NCBI RefSeq assembly: GCF_001297015.1
Contig: NZ_LIGE01000037.1
Coordinates: 124,001 to 188,000, forward strand
Source: Pseudomonas sp. RIT-PI-r
GTDB taxonomy: Bacteria; Pseudomonadota; Gammaproteobacteria; Pseudomonadales; Pseudomonadaceae
Length of the DNA stretch: 64,000 nt
Direction: 5' to 3'
Program-made: the position numbers and the translations under genes
The notes under the pieces: generated by a model
Seen by the model: the letters and a program-made list of their open reading frames with translations, nothing else
Database searches by the model: none
Told to the model about the DNA's origin: nothing
Part shown: in pieces, positions 52,879 to 63,172 of the stretch
How positions within the stretch are numbered: the stretch's first letter is position 1
How the letters are laid out: each line of letters starts with the position of its first letter

Positions 52879-55800
52879 ATGGCTTTTACCGATCCGTTCA
52901 TCCGCCGCCCGGTGCTCGCCACCGTGGTCAGCCTGTTGATTGTGTTGCTCGGCTTCCAAGCCTGGAGCAAGTTGCCGCTGCGCCAATACCCGCAAATGGA
53001 AAACGCCCTGATCACGGTGACCACCGCTTACCCGGGGGCCAACGCCGAAACCATTCAGGGTTACATCACCCAGCCGATGCAACAGAGTCTGGCCAGCGCC
53101 GAGGGCATCGACTACATGACCTCGGTCAGCCGGCAGAACTTCTCGGTGATCTCGATTTATGCGCGCATCGGCGCCAACACCGACCGTTTGTTCACCGAAT
53201 TGCTGGCCAAGGCCAATGAAGTCAAAAACAAGCTGCCGCAGGACGCCGAAGACCCGGTGTTGAGCAAGGAATCCGCCGACGCTTCGGCGCTGATGTACAT
53301 CAGCTTCTTCAGCAAGGATTTGAGCAATCCGCAGATCACCGACTACCTGTCACGGGTGATCCAGCCAAAACTGGCGACGCTGCCGGGCATGGCCGAAGCG
53401 GAGATTCTCGGCAATCAGGTGTTCGCCATGCGCCTGTGGCTCGACCCGGTGAAACTCGCCGGTTTCGGCCTCAGCGCAAGTGATGTGACCAACGCCGTGC
53501 GCCAGTACAACTTCCTCTCCGCCGCCGGCGAGGTGAAAGGCGAATACGTGGTCACCAGCATCAACGCCAACACCGAACTGAAATCCGCCGAAGCGTTTGC
53601 GGCCATTCCGCTCAAGGTCAGTGGCGACAGCCGGGTGCTGCTCAGCGATGTCGCGCGGGTGGAAATGGGTGCGGAAAACTACGATTCGATCAGCTCGTTC
53701 GGCGGCACGCCGTCGGTGTACATCGGCATCAAGGCCACGCCGGGCGCCAACCCGCTGGACGTGATCAAGGAAGTGCGCAAGCTGATGCCGGAGCTGGAAG
53801 CGCAACTGCCGCCGAACCTGAAAAGCGAGATCGCCTACGACGCCACGCTGTTTATTCAGGCCTCGATCGATGAAGTGGTGAAAACCCTGTTCGAAGCGGT
53901 GCTGATCGTCATTGTCGTGGTGTTCCTGTTCCTCGGTGCGCTGCGGTCGGTGGTGATCCCGGTGGTGACCATTCCGCTGTCGATGATCGGCGTGATGTTT
54001 TTCATGCAGATGATGGGCTACTCGATGAACCTGCTGACGCTGCTGGCGATGGTACTGGCCATCGGTCTGGTGGTCGACGATGCAATTGTCGTGGTGGAAA
54101 ACATCCACCGGCACATCGAGGAAGGCAAGACGCCGTTTGAAGCCGCCCTTGAAGGCGCACGGGAAATCGCCATGCCGGTGGTCTCGATGACCATTACGCT
54201 GGCGGCGGTGTACGCGCCGATCGGTTTTCTCACCGGACTGACCGGGGCGTTGTTCAAGGAGTTCGCCCTGACGCTGGCCGGGGCAGTGGTGATTTCCGGC
54301 ATCGTCGCCCTGACCCTGTCGCCGATGATGTGCGCCTATCTGCTGCGCCATGAACAAAACCCCAGCGGCCTCGCCCATCGTCTCGACCGCATCTTCGACG
54401 GCCTCAAGCGCCGCTACCAGAGCATGCTGCACGGCACGCTGAACACGCGGCCGGTGGTGCTGGTGTTCGCGGTGATCGTGCTGTGCCTGATCCCGGTGTT
54501 CCTCAAGTTCACCAAATCGGAACTGGCGCCGGACGAGGATCAGGGCATTATTTTCATGATGGCCACCGCCCCGCAGCCGACCAATCTTGATTACCTGAGC
54601 ACCTACACCGACGAATTCATCAAGATCTTCAAGGAATTCCCGGAGTACTACTCCTCGTTCCAGATCAACGGCTACAACGGTGTACAGGCGGGCATCGGCG
54701 GCTTCCTGCTCAAGCCATGGAACGAGCGCAGCCGCACGCAGATGCAGATCCTCCCCGAGGTACAAGGCAAACTGGGTGCGATCCCGGGATTGCAGATTTT
54801 CGGTTTCAACCTGCCCTCCCTGCCCGGCACCGGTGAGGGCCTGCCGTTCGAGTTCGTGGTCAATACGGCCAACGATTACGAACTGCTGCTGCAAGTCGCC
54901 GACCGGATCAAGAAGCGCGCCATGGAGTCGGGCAAGTTTGCCTTCGTCGACCTTGATCTGGCGTTCGACAAACCCGAAGTCGTCGTCGATATCGACCGCG
55001 CCAAAGCGGCGCAGATGGGCGTGTCGATGCAGGACTTGGGCGGCACGCTGGCAACGCTGCTGGGCGAGGCGGAAATCAACCGTTTCACCATTGATGGGCG
55101 CAGCTACAAGGTGATTGCTCAGGTTGAACGGCCCTATCGCGACAATCCGGACTGGCTGAACAGTTACTACGTGAAAAACACCCAGGGCGAATTGCTGCCG
55201 TTGTCGACGCTGATCAAAGTCAGCGACCGCGCACGACCGCGCCAGCTCAACCAGTTCCAGCAACTCAACGCGGCGAAGATTTCCGGCTTTCCGCTGGTGA
55301 GCATGGGCGAAGCCATCGACACCGTGCTGCAGATCGCCCGCGAAGAGGCACCGGCCGGGTTTGCCTTCGACTATGGCGGTGCATCGCGACAATTCGTCCA
55401 GGAAGGCAGTGCCTTGTGGGTGACGTTCGCCTTGGCGCTGGCGATCATCTTTCTGGTGCTGGCAGCGCAGTTCGAGAGTTTCCGCGATCCGCTGGTGATT
55501 CTGGTGACGGTGCCGCTGTCGATCTGCGGGGCGCTGATTCCGCTGTTCCTTGGCTGGTCGAGCATGAACATCTACACCCAGGTCGGGCTGGTAACGCTGA
55601 TCGGTCTGATCAGCAAGCACGGGATCCTGATCGTCGAATTCGCCAACCAGTTGCGCAAGGACAAGGGGCTGACCGCACGCGAGGCGGTTGAGGAAGCCGC
55701 GGCCATTCGTTTGCGCCCGGTGTTGATGACCACGGCGGCGATGGTGTTTGGCATGGTGCCGTTGATTCTCGCCACGGGTGCCGGTGCGGTCAGCCGTTTT

Positions 55801-55905
55801 GATATCGGCATGGTGATTGCCACGGGGATGTCGATCGGCACATTGTTTACGCTGTTTGTGCTGCCGTGCGTTTACACCTTGCTGGCGAAACCTGATAAGC
55901 CTTGA
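52879..55905 (+). CDS. mexW: RND efflux pump, MexW-like
   Basis: A 1008-residue inner-membrane proton-driven pump with the RND repeat layout: helix 1 (PFIRRPVLATVVSLLIVLLG) and two large periplasmic loops. The helix 4 motif with the proton-relay Asp pair is GLVVDDAIVVVENIHRHIEE, and the late helices are at 860-1000. YPGANAETI and SKHGILIVEFANQL are typical. The pump expels drugs together with the adaptor. No outer-membrane channel gene is here, so it would use a shared one such as OprM. AAGGA lies 6 bases before the ATG at 52879. Confidence 0.9.
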   Translation: MAFTDPFIRRPVLATVVSLLIVLLGFQAWSKLPLRQYPQMENALITVTTAYPGANAETIQGYITQPMQQSLASAEGIDYMTSVSRQNFSVISIYARIGANTDRLFTELLAKANEVKNKLPQDAEDPVLSKESADASALMYISFFSKDLSNPQITDYLSRVIQPKLATLPGMAEAEILGNQVFAMRLWLDPVKLAGFGLSASDVTNAVRQYNFLSAAGEVKGEYVVTSINANTELKSAEAFAAIPLKVSGDSRVLLSDVARVEMGAENYDSISSFGGTPSVYIGIKATPGANPLDVIKEVRKLMPELEAQLPPNLKSEIAYDATLFIQASIDEVVKTLFEAVLIVIVVVFLFLGALRSVVIPVVTIPLSMIGVMFFMQMMGYSMNLLTLLAMVLAIGLVVDDAIVVVENIHRHIEEGKTPFEAALEGAREIAMPVVSMTITLAAVYAPIGFLTGLTGALFKEFALTLAGAVVISGIVALTLSPMMCAYLLRHEQNPSGLAHRLDRIFDGLKRRYQSMLHGTLNTRPVVLVFAVIVLCLIPVFLKFTKSELAPDEDQGIIFMMATAPQPTNLDYLSTYTDEFIKIFKEFPEYYSSFQINGYNGVQAGIGGFLLKPWNERSRTQMQILPEVQGKLGAIPGLQIFGFNLPSLPGTGEGLPFEFVVNTANDYELLLQVADRIKKRAMESGKFAFVDLDLAFDKPEVVVDIDRAKAAQMGVSMQDLGGTLATLLGEAEINRFTIDGRSYKVIAQVERPYRDNPDWLNSYYVKNTQGELLPLSTLIKVSDRARPRQLNQFQQLNAAKISGFPLVSMGEAIDTVLQIAREEAPAGFAFDYGGASRQFVQEGSALWVTFALALAIIFLVLAAQFESFRDPLVILVTVPLSICGALIPLFLGWSSMNIYTQVGLVTLIGLISKHGILIVEFANQLRKDKGLTAREAVEEAAAIRLRPVLMTTAAMVFGMVPLILATGAGAVSRFDIGMVIATGMSIGTLFTLFVLPCVYTLLAKPDKP

Positions 55906-55910
55906 AAGCA

Positions 55911-55979
55911 AAAAGATCGCAGCCTTCGGCAGCTCCTACACCGATCCATGTAGGAGCTGCCGAAGGCTGCGATCGTTTG
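55911..55979. repeat. compact paired REP palindrome
   Basis: Arms AAAGATCGCAGCCTTCGGCA / complement ending GATCGTTT, spacer about 10 bases, directly after the mexW stop. Confidence 0.9.
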
Positions 55980-55992
55980 ATCTTGCTTGCAT

Positions 55993-56022
55993 AAAAAAGG
56001 CCTCGCGTCTGCGAGGCCTTTT
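55993..56022. terminator. bidirectional terminator between mexW and the leftward small gene
   Basis: Stem AAAAGGCCTCGC / GCGAGGCCTTTT with a GTCT loop, flanked by A-runs and T-runs on both sides, so it can end transcripts from both strands. Confidence 0.85.
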
Positions 56023-56040
56023 ATGTGGGCTTCAATCGGT

Positions 56041-56268
56041 TCAACTCTGCGGCCTCATCCCTTGGGAAAGTCCGAACATGAACAGCAACAGATCATGATC
56101 GGGTTTGGTCGCCACGGAGGCTTTTGCCACCCGCGGTACTGCGCAGTGGGCGTCGTCGAACGACGCACCCACAACCTGCATGCGGGGCTGCTCCCAGGCT
56201 GCCACCGCCAATGATGCAACTGCCAAGGCTCCAACCAGAAACAAACCTCGTGCAATTTCTAGTTTCAT
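56041..56268 (-). CDS. small exported protein after inaA, 75 residues
   Basis: Starts MKLEIARGLFLVGALAVASLAVAAWEQ: a signal peptide or single membrane helix, then a 50-residue tail with one Cys (DDAHCAVPRVAKA). I do not recognise it. Its ATG is only 2 bases after the inaA stop, so it is the third gene of the methyltransferase-inaA operon. That suggests an envelope role under the same control. AAGG lies about 9 bases upstream of the start. Confidence 0.72.
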   Translation of the reverse strand: MKLEIARGLFLVGALAVASLAVAAWEQPRMQVVGASFDDAHCAVPRVAKASVATKPDHDLLLFMFGLSQGMRPQS

Positions 56269-56270
56269 CG

Positions 56271-56984
56271 CTATAAACCTTTGATAGCGCTGCCAAACGC
56301 CGTCTCATAAAAATAGACGAGTTTTTTCCAGTCTGTTTCGCTGAACGACGAATGGCGGCGCAATTGCTTCATGTCGTGGGAGGCGGCGCGATGAGCGGTC
56401 AGACGCTGGCGGCATTTCTCCAGATCGATCAGCGCAACTTCGACCTTGGCCGAATCGCCTTCGCCAGTGACCCGCACGAACACGTGTTTGATATAGATGC
56501 AGCTGTGCTGCCAACGACCCTTGTGCATGCGCGCGAGGTTTTCGGCGAGGTCTTTCAATACGCGTTCGTAAACGGCTTCACCGTATTGCGCACGCCCGCC
56601 TGCCGCTTCCCATTTTTCCAGCTCGTCAAAGCCATCCAGCGACTTGGTCACCAACAGCGCACGCCACTTGTACTGCGGATCAGGCTGAGCGCCGCAGAAA
56701 ACGATTTCCGGCACCCGCACCCCGATTTTGCTGACGCCGGTCAGGGCATCCAGCTCACGCAATACCGTCGGGCGGCCGAAAGGGTGCAACCAGCTGCGAT
56801 AGATATGCCCGGTCTGGCGCTTTGCATACAACAACTGGCCGTCACGTCCCATGACCCGTTGCACACCACTTTCGCCACCACGGCGGACGTTGGGCTCTTC
56901 TACCCACTCACCGTGCTGGTTCCAGTAATAGTCAAAGCGATCCTGCGGAGCGACGCCCGTTTCTGCTGCAAATTGCACTGCCAT
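56271..56984 (-). CDS. inaA: lipopolysaccharide kinase InaA family protein
   Basis: A 237-residue kinase-like protein. QLLYAKRQTGHIYRS and PTVLRELDAL hold the Lys and Glu of the N-lobe, and LARMHKGRWQHSCIYIKHVF (catalytic-loop type) and VALIDLEKCR (DLE in place of DFG) those of the C-lobe. Relatives phosphorylate lipopolysaccharide core sugars (WaaP, InaA). The ATG at 56984 has GAGG 7 bases upstream, and lies 4 bases after the methyltransferase stop; the longer frame to 57182 overlaps that gene and is not used. In P. putida, a methyltransferase-inaA operon beside colRS was reported to depend on ColR. Confidence 0.88.
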   Translation of the reverse strand: MAVQFAAETGVAPQDRFDYYWNQHGEWVEEPNVRRGGESGVQRVMGRDGQLLYAKRQTGHIYRSWLHPFGRPTVLRELDALTGVSKIGVRVPEIVFCGAQPDPQYKWRALLVTKSLDGFDELEKWEAAGGRAQYGEAVYERVLKDLAENLARMHKGRWQHSCIYIKHVFVRVTGEGDSAKVEVALIDLEKCRQRLTAHRAASHDMKQLRRHSSFSETDWKKLVYFYETAFGSAIKGL

Positions 56985-56988
56985 CCCA

Positions 56989-57657
56989 CTACCTCTTGCG
57001 TAATACGTAAACCCGCCACATGGCATAGAGCGGGATGAAATCCAATTGTTCCTGAATGCGGAACCCTGCGGCCTCGAATTCTTTCTCGACCGTAGCAGCC
57101 GGTAACACAAAACGGTTCTGGTAACCTTCCTGCCCACGCTTGGCCTCGGCCTTTTTGCGTTTCCAGGCCTTGAAGTTGCCATCCACCCACAACGAAATGA
57201 TCACGCTGTCGCGGGTGACGCGCTCGAACTCACGCAGAATGGCCCGTCGATGCTCGGCTTCACCGATGTGATGGAGCAAACGCATGCAGAAAATGCTATC
57301 GACGGCATTATCAGGCAAAGCAATGTCGAACGCAGATGTGTGCAAGGGTTGTACCCGCTTCACCACATCGGCCGCTTGCGCCTGCATCGCCGTCTTGATC
57401 ATCGATTCGGAGTTGTCCGCGCCAATGATCACCCGATTCGGTTTTTCTGCCAGTAGTGGCCAGAAACGCCCCGCACCGCACGGCAAATCCAGCACCAGCC
57501 CTGGTTCACCGGCCAACGTCAGCGCTTTTCGGGCCAACTGTTCGTCACGCCAATGGGACAACCGCCGACCGAGATTGGCTTGATGCTTGCGCAAATATTT
57601 TTGCGCGTGCTTGTCGTCGTACTTTTCGGAAAAATCGAGTTTGATCGGGCCGGCCAT
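56989..57657 (-). CDS. SAM-dependent class I methyltransferase
   Basis: A 222-residue protein. Motif I for SAM is LVLDLPCGAGRFWPLL near residue 54, then IIGADNSESMI and SIFCMRLLHHIGE. The WVDGNFKAWKRKKAEAKR stretch is highly basic. The substrate is unknown; the operon with inaA suggests an envelope component. AGGAG precedes the ATG at 57657 by 8 bases; a GTG three bases earlier is also possible. A possible ColR site lies 70 bases upstream at 57727. Confidence 0.86.
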   Translation of the reverse strand: MAGPIKLDFSEKYDDKHAQKYLRKHQANLGRRLSHWRDEQLARKALTLAGEPGLVLDLPCGAGRFWPLLAEKPNRVIIGADNSESMIKTAMQAQAADVVKRVQPLHTSAFDIALPDNAVDSIFCMRLLHHIGEAEHRRAILREFERVTRDSVIISLWVDGNFKAWKRKKAEAKRGQEGYQNRFVLPAATVEKEFEAAGFRIQEQLDFIPLYAMWRVYVLRKR

Positions 57658-57726
57658 CACCAGGACTCCTGAATTGCTGTTGTCACCACCTTAGGGAGCA
57701 GCGTGTCAGCGTCAGGTCATCCATTT

Positions 57727-57741
57727 GTGAAAAAATTGTTG
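57727..57741 (-). promoter_or_regulatory. candidate ColR-type site upstream of the methyltransferase-inaA operon
   Basis: On the minus strand the sequence is CAACAATTTTTTCAC. It shares 13 of 15 bases with a site upstream of the PAP2 gene (59884), and its TTTTCAC end matches the known ColR site end. The match to the full published consensus, as I remember it, is partial. Confidence 0.45.
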
Positions 57742-57819
57742 GGTAAACCGCCAAACTATTTCAAGGTTATACAGGATTTAGACAGGTTGGCGGGAGTGGC
57801 TGGGTGCCACCACCGCCTC

Positions 57820-59094
57820 TCAGGCTTTGCCCAGATCAACTTCGAAGCGACAGCCATTGGGCTCCATGGTGCTCAAGGACACCGTCCAGCCCTGGTCTTC
57901 GCAGATGCGCTGTACCAGTGACAAGCCCAGCCCCAATCCCTCTCCCCGCTTCTCACTGCCACGGACAAACGGCTCGAACATCGCCTCGCGTTTTTCTTCG
58001 GGGATACCCACGCCCGAATCCTCGACCACAAACCCGTTGGCATTGAGCGCCAGGCGAATGAAGCCCTGCTCGGTGTAATGCAATGCATTGCGCAACAGGT
58101 TGCCCATGACAGCATTCAACAGGGTCGCGTTATAACGGGTATCTCGCAGACTGCCCGGCTCATAAAGCAGTTTCAGACCTTTGCTTTGAATGGGCCCGCG
58201 CCACAGACAAAGCAGGTTTTCGGCTACTTGGGCAAGGTTTTGCTGAGGCGCCATGCCAGCGTCTTCATGCTGAGCGCGAGCAAGCATGAGGAAAGTCTGT
58301 ACCAGCTCGCGCATCTCTTCGCTGGCACGAGCGATGCGTTCAACCTGAGAACGTCCACGCTGGTCGATGCCCGGGTTTTCCAGTAACAATTCACAGGAGC
58401 TCGCCAGCACCATCAGCGGCGTTCGCAATTCATGGCTGACGTCACTGGTAAACAAGCGCTCGCGGGTCAGCGCCTGCCGTAAACGTCCCAGTGTGGCATC
58501 GAAAGCCACCGCCAATTCCCCGACTTCGTCAGCCGCGTAATCGGGCGCCAGCGGTGGCGCCAATCCGAGCAGTTGATCACGATGGCGCACCTGCCGTGCA
58601 AGGCGTACAACCGGCGCCATCACTTTGCGTGCCAGCACCCAGCCAAGGAATACCGCCAGCGCCAGACTGAGCACAAAACCCACCAGCACTACGGCAAACA
58701 AAACACGCTCGCGCTCTTCGAAATCGCTTTGATCCTGCAGCAGCACATAACGGCGACCGTCGACGATTTCGACCATTGCGTGGTACGACAGCTGCTCGCG
58801 AAAGACTTCGTGGAAACCCGAATCGAGGTGACGCAGATCCTTCGGCAGTTCGAAATCGCCCGGCCCACCACTGAAATAGAACAGTTGATCGGGCTCCGGC
58901 CGGTGGCTCCAGTCCGAGACGTTGTCCATCAAAAGCAGACGCTGCAGGTCACCGCCCAGCCCCGCCGAAATCAGCTTTTCTTCCACCAGATGCACGGTCG
59001 CGACGATGCCCATGGCGAAGGCGCCAGCCACCAGCGCACTCATCAGCGCGAAGGCGATGATGATCCGTTGGGAAAGGCTCTGTCTAAACTCCAT
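57820..59094 (-). CDS. colS: sensor histidine kinase ColS
   Basis: A 424-residue membrane kinase: TM1 at residues 10-30, a periplasmic loop of about 100 residues, TM2 near 130-152, then a HAMP-like linker. HisKA has the phospho-His in FTSDVSHELRTPLMVL. The ATPase shows LNAVMGNLLRNALHY, VVEDSGVGI and GEGLGLGLSLV. The periplasmic loop is rich in acidic residues (FHEVFREQLSY), fitting the metal (iron/zinc) sensing known for ColS. The ATG overlaps the colR stop by one base (TAATG). The gene neighbours inaA as in P. putida and P. aeruginosa. Confidence 0.92.
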   Translation of the reverse strand: MEFRQSLSQRIIIAFALMSALVAGAFAMGIVATVHLVEEKLISAGLGGDLQRLLLMDNVSDWSHRPEPDQLFYFSGGPGDFELPKDLRHLDSGFHEVFREQLSYHAMVEIVDGRRYVLLQDQSDFEERERVLFAVVLVGFVLSLALAVFLGWVLARKVMAPVVRLARQVRHRDQLLGLAPPLAPDYAADEVGELAVAFDATLGRLRQALTRERLFTSDVSHELRTPLMVLASSCELLLENPGIDQRGRSQVERIARASEEMRELVQTFLMLARAQHEDAGMAPQQNLAQVAENLLCLWRGPIQSKGLKLLYEPGSLRDTRYNATLLNAVMGNLLRNALHYTEQGFIRLALNANGFVVEDSGVGIPEEKREAMFEPFVRGSEKRGEGLGLGLSLVQRICEDQGWTVSLSTMEPNGCRFEVDLGKA

Positions 59095-59765
59095 TACGCA
59101 TCGGCCAGGCGGTAACCCACGCCGTGCACGGTATGCAGCAGTGGTTTGGCAAAAGGTTTGTCGATCACTTGGCGCAGCTGGTGCACATGGCTGCGCAGGC
59201 TGTCGCTGTCCGGGCAATCATCGCCCCACAGCGCTTCTTCGAGGACTTCACGGCGCAAGACGTGCGGGCTTTTCTGCATCAACACGGCCAGCAATTTGAG
59301 GCCGACCGGATTAAGTTTGAGCAGCTTGCCGTCGCGCGTCACTTCCAGCGTATCAAGGTCATAGCTCAAATCCGCCACTTGCAACGCCCGTCGTCCGCCG
59401 CCCTGTGCACGGCGCATCACCGCTTCGACGCGTGCCGCCAGCTCGGACAAGGCGAACGGTTTGATCAGGTAATCATCGGCACCGGACTTGAAACCCTGCA
59501 AACGGTCATCAAGCTGATCGCGGGCGGTGAGCATGATCACTGGCGTGTCGCGGCGGGCATCTTCACGCAGACGTTTGCACAGGGTGTAGCCGTCGATCCC
59601 CGGCAACATGATGTCGAGCACGATCAGGTCGTAATGCTCGGTGGCCGCCAGATGCAATCCCGACAGACCGTCCTGGGCACAATCGACGGTATAGCCCTTG
59701 AGGCCCAGATAATCGGCCAGATTGGCCAGGATGTCGCGGTTGTCTTCGACCACTAGGATTCGCAT
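59094..59765 (-). CDS. colR: response regulator ColR
   Basis: A 223-residue OmpR-type regulator. The receiver has the phospho-Asp in LIVLDIMLPGIDG (about residue 51) and KPFALSELAARVEA. The winged helix ends LRSHVHQLRQVIDKPF and VHGVGYRLADA. ColR with ColS controls envelope and lipopolysaccharide-modifying genes and metal tolerance. The ATG at 59765 has GAGG 6 bases upstream. A GTG two codons earlier is less likely. Confidence 0.93.
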   Translation of the reverse strand: MRILVVEDNRDILANLADYLGLKGYTVDCAQDGLSGLHLAATEHYDLIVLDIMLPGIDGYTLCKRLREDARRDTPVIMLTARDQLDDRLQGFKSGADDYLIKPFALSELAARVEAVMRRAQGGGRRALQVADLSYDLDTLEVTRDGKLLKLNPVGLKLLAVLMQKSPHVLRREVLEEALWGDDCPDSDSLRSHVHQLRQVIDKPFAKPLLHTVHGVGYRLADA

Positions 59766-59883
59766 GGGCACCTCTTCCGTACACGGTAACGGCCGTCTTG
59801 GCCCGCGCAGCTTAAGGCCAAGTGTGGCTTACCGCTAGGCATGTGTTGGGTTGTTTGCGGAGAAAATCGTTCATTGTGCCGGG

Positions 59884-59898
59884 CAACGTTTTTTTCAC
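59884..59898 (+). promoter_or_regulatory. candidate ColR-type site upstream of the PAP2 gene
   Basis: CAACGTTTTTTTCAC, about 88 bases before the PAP2 ATG, matches 13 of 15 bases of the site at 57727. The two sites stand on opposite strands and point at the two operons that flank colRS. Confidence 0.45.
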
Positions 59899-59985
59899 TT
59901 TCGATTAACAAATCCTCGACGCCGGCACGCGCAGACTCCCCGCGGCTGCGCTCCTCAGAACACACTTACCGACCAAGGAATCATC

Positions 59986-60729
59986 ATGGTGTCGACCTCT
60001 GCCCGTCCCGTTTCCAGGCCGCTGAATTTCTGGTGGTGCCTGGGATTACCTGCCATTGCGGCGATCATTCTGGTACTGCTCGAACTCACCGATCTGGACA
60101 TGTATCTGGCCAGACTGTTTTACGACCCGGTCGCGGGCGACTTTATCGGGCGCCACAGTTACTTTCTCGAAGACATCCTGCACGACCGCGCCAAAGAAGT
60201 GGTCATCGCCTTTTCAGTGTTTGCGATCCTCGGTTTCATCGGTGCGTTCTTCATTGAGCGGCTGAAACCGTTCAAGCGTGAGTTGGGTTGCCTGGTGTTG
60301 TCGCTGGGGCTGGCGACGTCTTTCGTCACGCCAGTCAAAGCCGTGACCGCCGTGCAGTGCCCGTGGAGCCTTGAGCAATTTGGCGGCCATGAGACTTACA
60401 GCAAGCTGATGGAGCATCGTCCGCAGACCGACAAGCCTGGTCGTTGCTGGCCGGGGGGGCATGCGGCTACCGGGTTCACCTTGTTTGCGCTGTTTTTTGT
60501 GCTGCGTGACCGCCGTCCGCGTCTGGCCAGACAGGCGTTTATCTTCGCCTTTGCACTGGGCTCGGTGTTTTCGATCAGCCGGATGATGCAGGGCGCGCAC
60601 TTCTTTTCACACAACGTGTGGACGGCGATTTTCTGCTGGTTGATTTGCCTGGGCTCGTATTACTGGGTGCTGTATCGCCCGGCGGTGAAGGCTGAGGTAG
60701 TCGCCAAGGCACAACCGGTCAGCGCCTGA
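59986..60729 (+). CDS. PAP2-family membrane phosphatase
   Basis: A 247-residue protein with about six membrane helices. The phosphatase motifs are HRPQTDKPG (motif 1 type), CWPGGHAATGF in place of PSGH, and SRMMQGAHFFSHN with the SRxxxxxH pattern. Relatives dephosphorylate lipid phosphates or transfer phosphate to lipid A (LpxT-type). AAGGA lies 7 bases before the ATG at 59986. It diverges from colR with 220 bases between starts, and has a possible ColR site. Confidence 0.85.
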   Translation: MVSTSARPVSRPLNFWWCLGLPAIAAIILVLLELTDLDMYLARLFYDPVAGDFIGRHSYFLEDILHDRAKEVVIAFSVFAILGFIGAFFIERLKPFKRELGCLVLSLGLATSFVTPVKAVTAVQCPWSLEQFGGHETYSKLMEHRPQTDKPGRCWPGGHAATGFTLFALFFVLRDRRPRLARQAFIFAFALGSVFSISRMMQGAHFFSHNVWTAIFCWLICLGSYYWVLYRPAVKAEVVAKAQPVSA

Positions 60730-60739
60730 AACACCAATC

Positions 60740-60836
60740 CAATTGTGGGAGCGAGCCTGCTCGCGAAGGCGTCGGTTCAGCCAACATAAATGTTGAATGA
60801 CACACCGAATTGGCGAGCAGGCTCGCTCCCACATTG
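60740..60836. repeat. paired REP palindrome, GAGCGAGCCTGCTCGC family variant
   Basis: Arms CAATTGTGGGAGCGAGCCTGC..CGC and complement ending CTCGCTCCCACATTG, spacer about 45 bases with less perfect inner pairing. It lies between convergent PAP2 and groL genes. Confidence 0.85.
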
Positions 60837-60867
60837 ATTCGCGGTGAAGCCAGGATCTGGATAATAA

Positions 60868-60899
60868 AAAACCCCGCTGACTCGCGTCAGCGGGGTTTT
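60868..60899 (-). terminator. rho-independent terminator after groL
   Basis: A 14-bp stem (AAAACCCCGCTGAC / GTCAGCGGGGTTTT) with a TCGC loop. Reading leftward, it is followed by a T-rich run (TTATTATCC on the minus strand). It lies 23 bases beyond the groL stop. Confidence 0.9.
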
Positions 60900-60921
60900 G
60901 CGTTACAGGGGTAAGGCAGGC

Positions 60922-62568
<1,647 letters not shown>

Positions 62569-62618
62569 GATCGATATTCCTTAAATACTTTGTAGTAGCG
62601 GGAAAATGAACGGGGGTA

Positions 62619-62912
62619 TCAGCCTTCGATAACAGCGAGGATTTCGTTCTCGCTCATTACCAGCAGGTCTTCGCCGTCGACTTTCACAGTGTTGCTGCCG
62701 GAGTAAGGACCGAACACAACCTTGTCGCCTTCCTTGACGGACAGTGCGCGCACTTCGCCGTTTTCCAGAGCTTTGCCCGGGCCTACAGCGAGAATCACAC
62801 CGTGGTTGGCTTTTTCAGCAGCCGAACCTGGCAGGACGATACCGCCAGCGGTTTTCTTTTCTTCTTCGCTGCGACGGATTACGACGCGGTCATGCAGAGG
62901 ACGAAGCTTCAT
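62619..62912 (-). CDS. groES: co-chaperonin GroES (10 kDa)
   Basis: A 97-residue cap of the GroEL ring. MKLRPLHDRVVIRRSEEEKK, the mobile loop TAGGIVLPGSAAEK and the roof and final strands VVFGPYSGSNTVKV are canonical. AGGAG lies 7 bases before the ATG. The operon is groES-groL; a heat-shock-type promoter is proposed at 63055. Confidence 0.98.
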   Translation of the reverse strand: MKLRPLHDRVVIRRSEEEKKTAGGIVLPGSAAEKANHGVILAVGPGKALENGEVRALSVKEGDKVVFGPYSGSNTVKVDGEDLLVMSENEILAVIEG

Positions 62913-63054
62913 TGTCGATCTCTCCTAATTGTGGTTTTCATCGGCCGGTGTATTCCCGGCGGGTTTAACAAATCCGGCCTGCGCCGGTTGCGGCTCGTCA
63001 AGCGAGTCGCGGAAGACTGACTGGCTCAAATGCCAGAAACCTTTCGGTGACCGA

Positions 63055-63083
63055 TACATAAGGGCGCATAAGCTTATTACAAG
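63055..63083 (-). promoter_or_regulatory. possible sigma-32 promoter of groESL
   Basis: On the minus strand CTTGTAA (63077-63083, 6 of 7 to CTTGAAA) is followed after 12 bases by CCCTTATGTA (63055-63064), a loose CCCCATNT match. It lies about 150 bases upstream of groES. The -10 match is imperfect. Confidence 0.45.
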
Positions 63084-63127
63084 GGCGAGGCGAAAAATTT
63101 TTCACCGATGTTCTGCACAAAAGCAGC

Positions 63128-63161
63128 CCATAAATGAACACGGCACCCGAAGGTGCCGTGT
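63128..63161 (-). terminator. terminator after fxsA
   Basis: Stem ACACGGCACC / GGTGCCGTGT with a 4-base loop. Read leftward it is followed by a T-rich stretch (TTCATTTATG). It lies just past the fxsA stop. Confidence 0.8.
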
Positions 63162-63172
63162 CGATATCGCCG

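Noticed and set aside
53350..55911. 853-codon open frame on the minus strand across mexW
   Set aside because: It is the antisense shadow of a GC-rich gene; its product is His/Gln/Arg-rich without any fold signal, and mexW fills the region with clear motifs.
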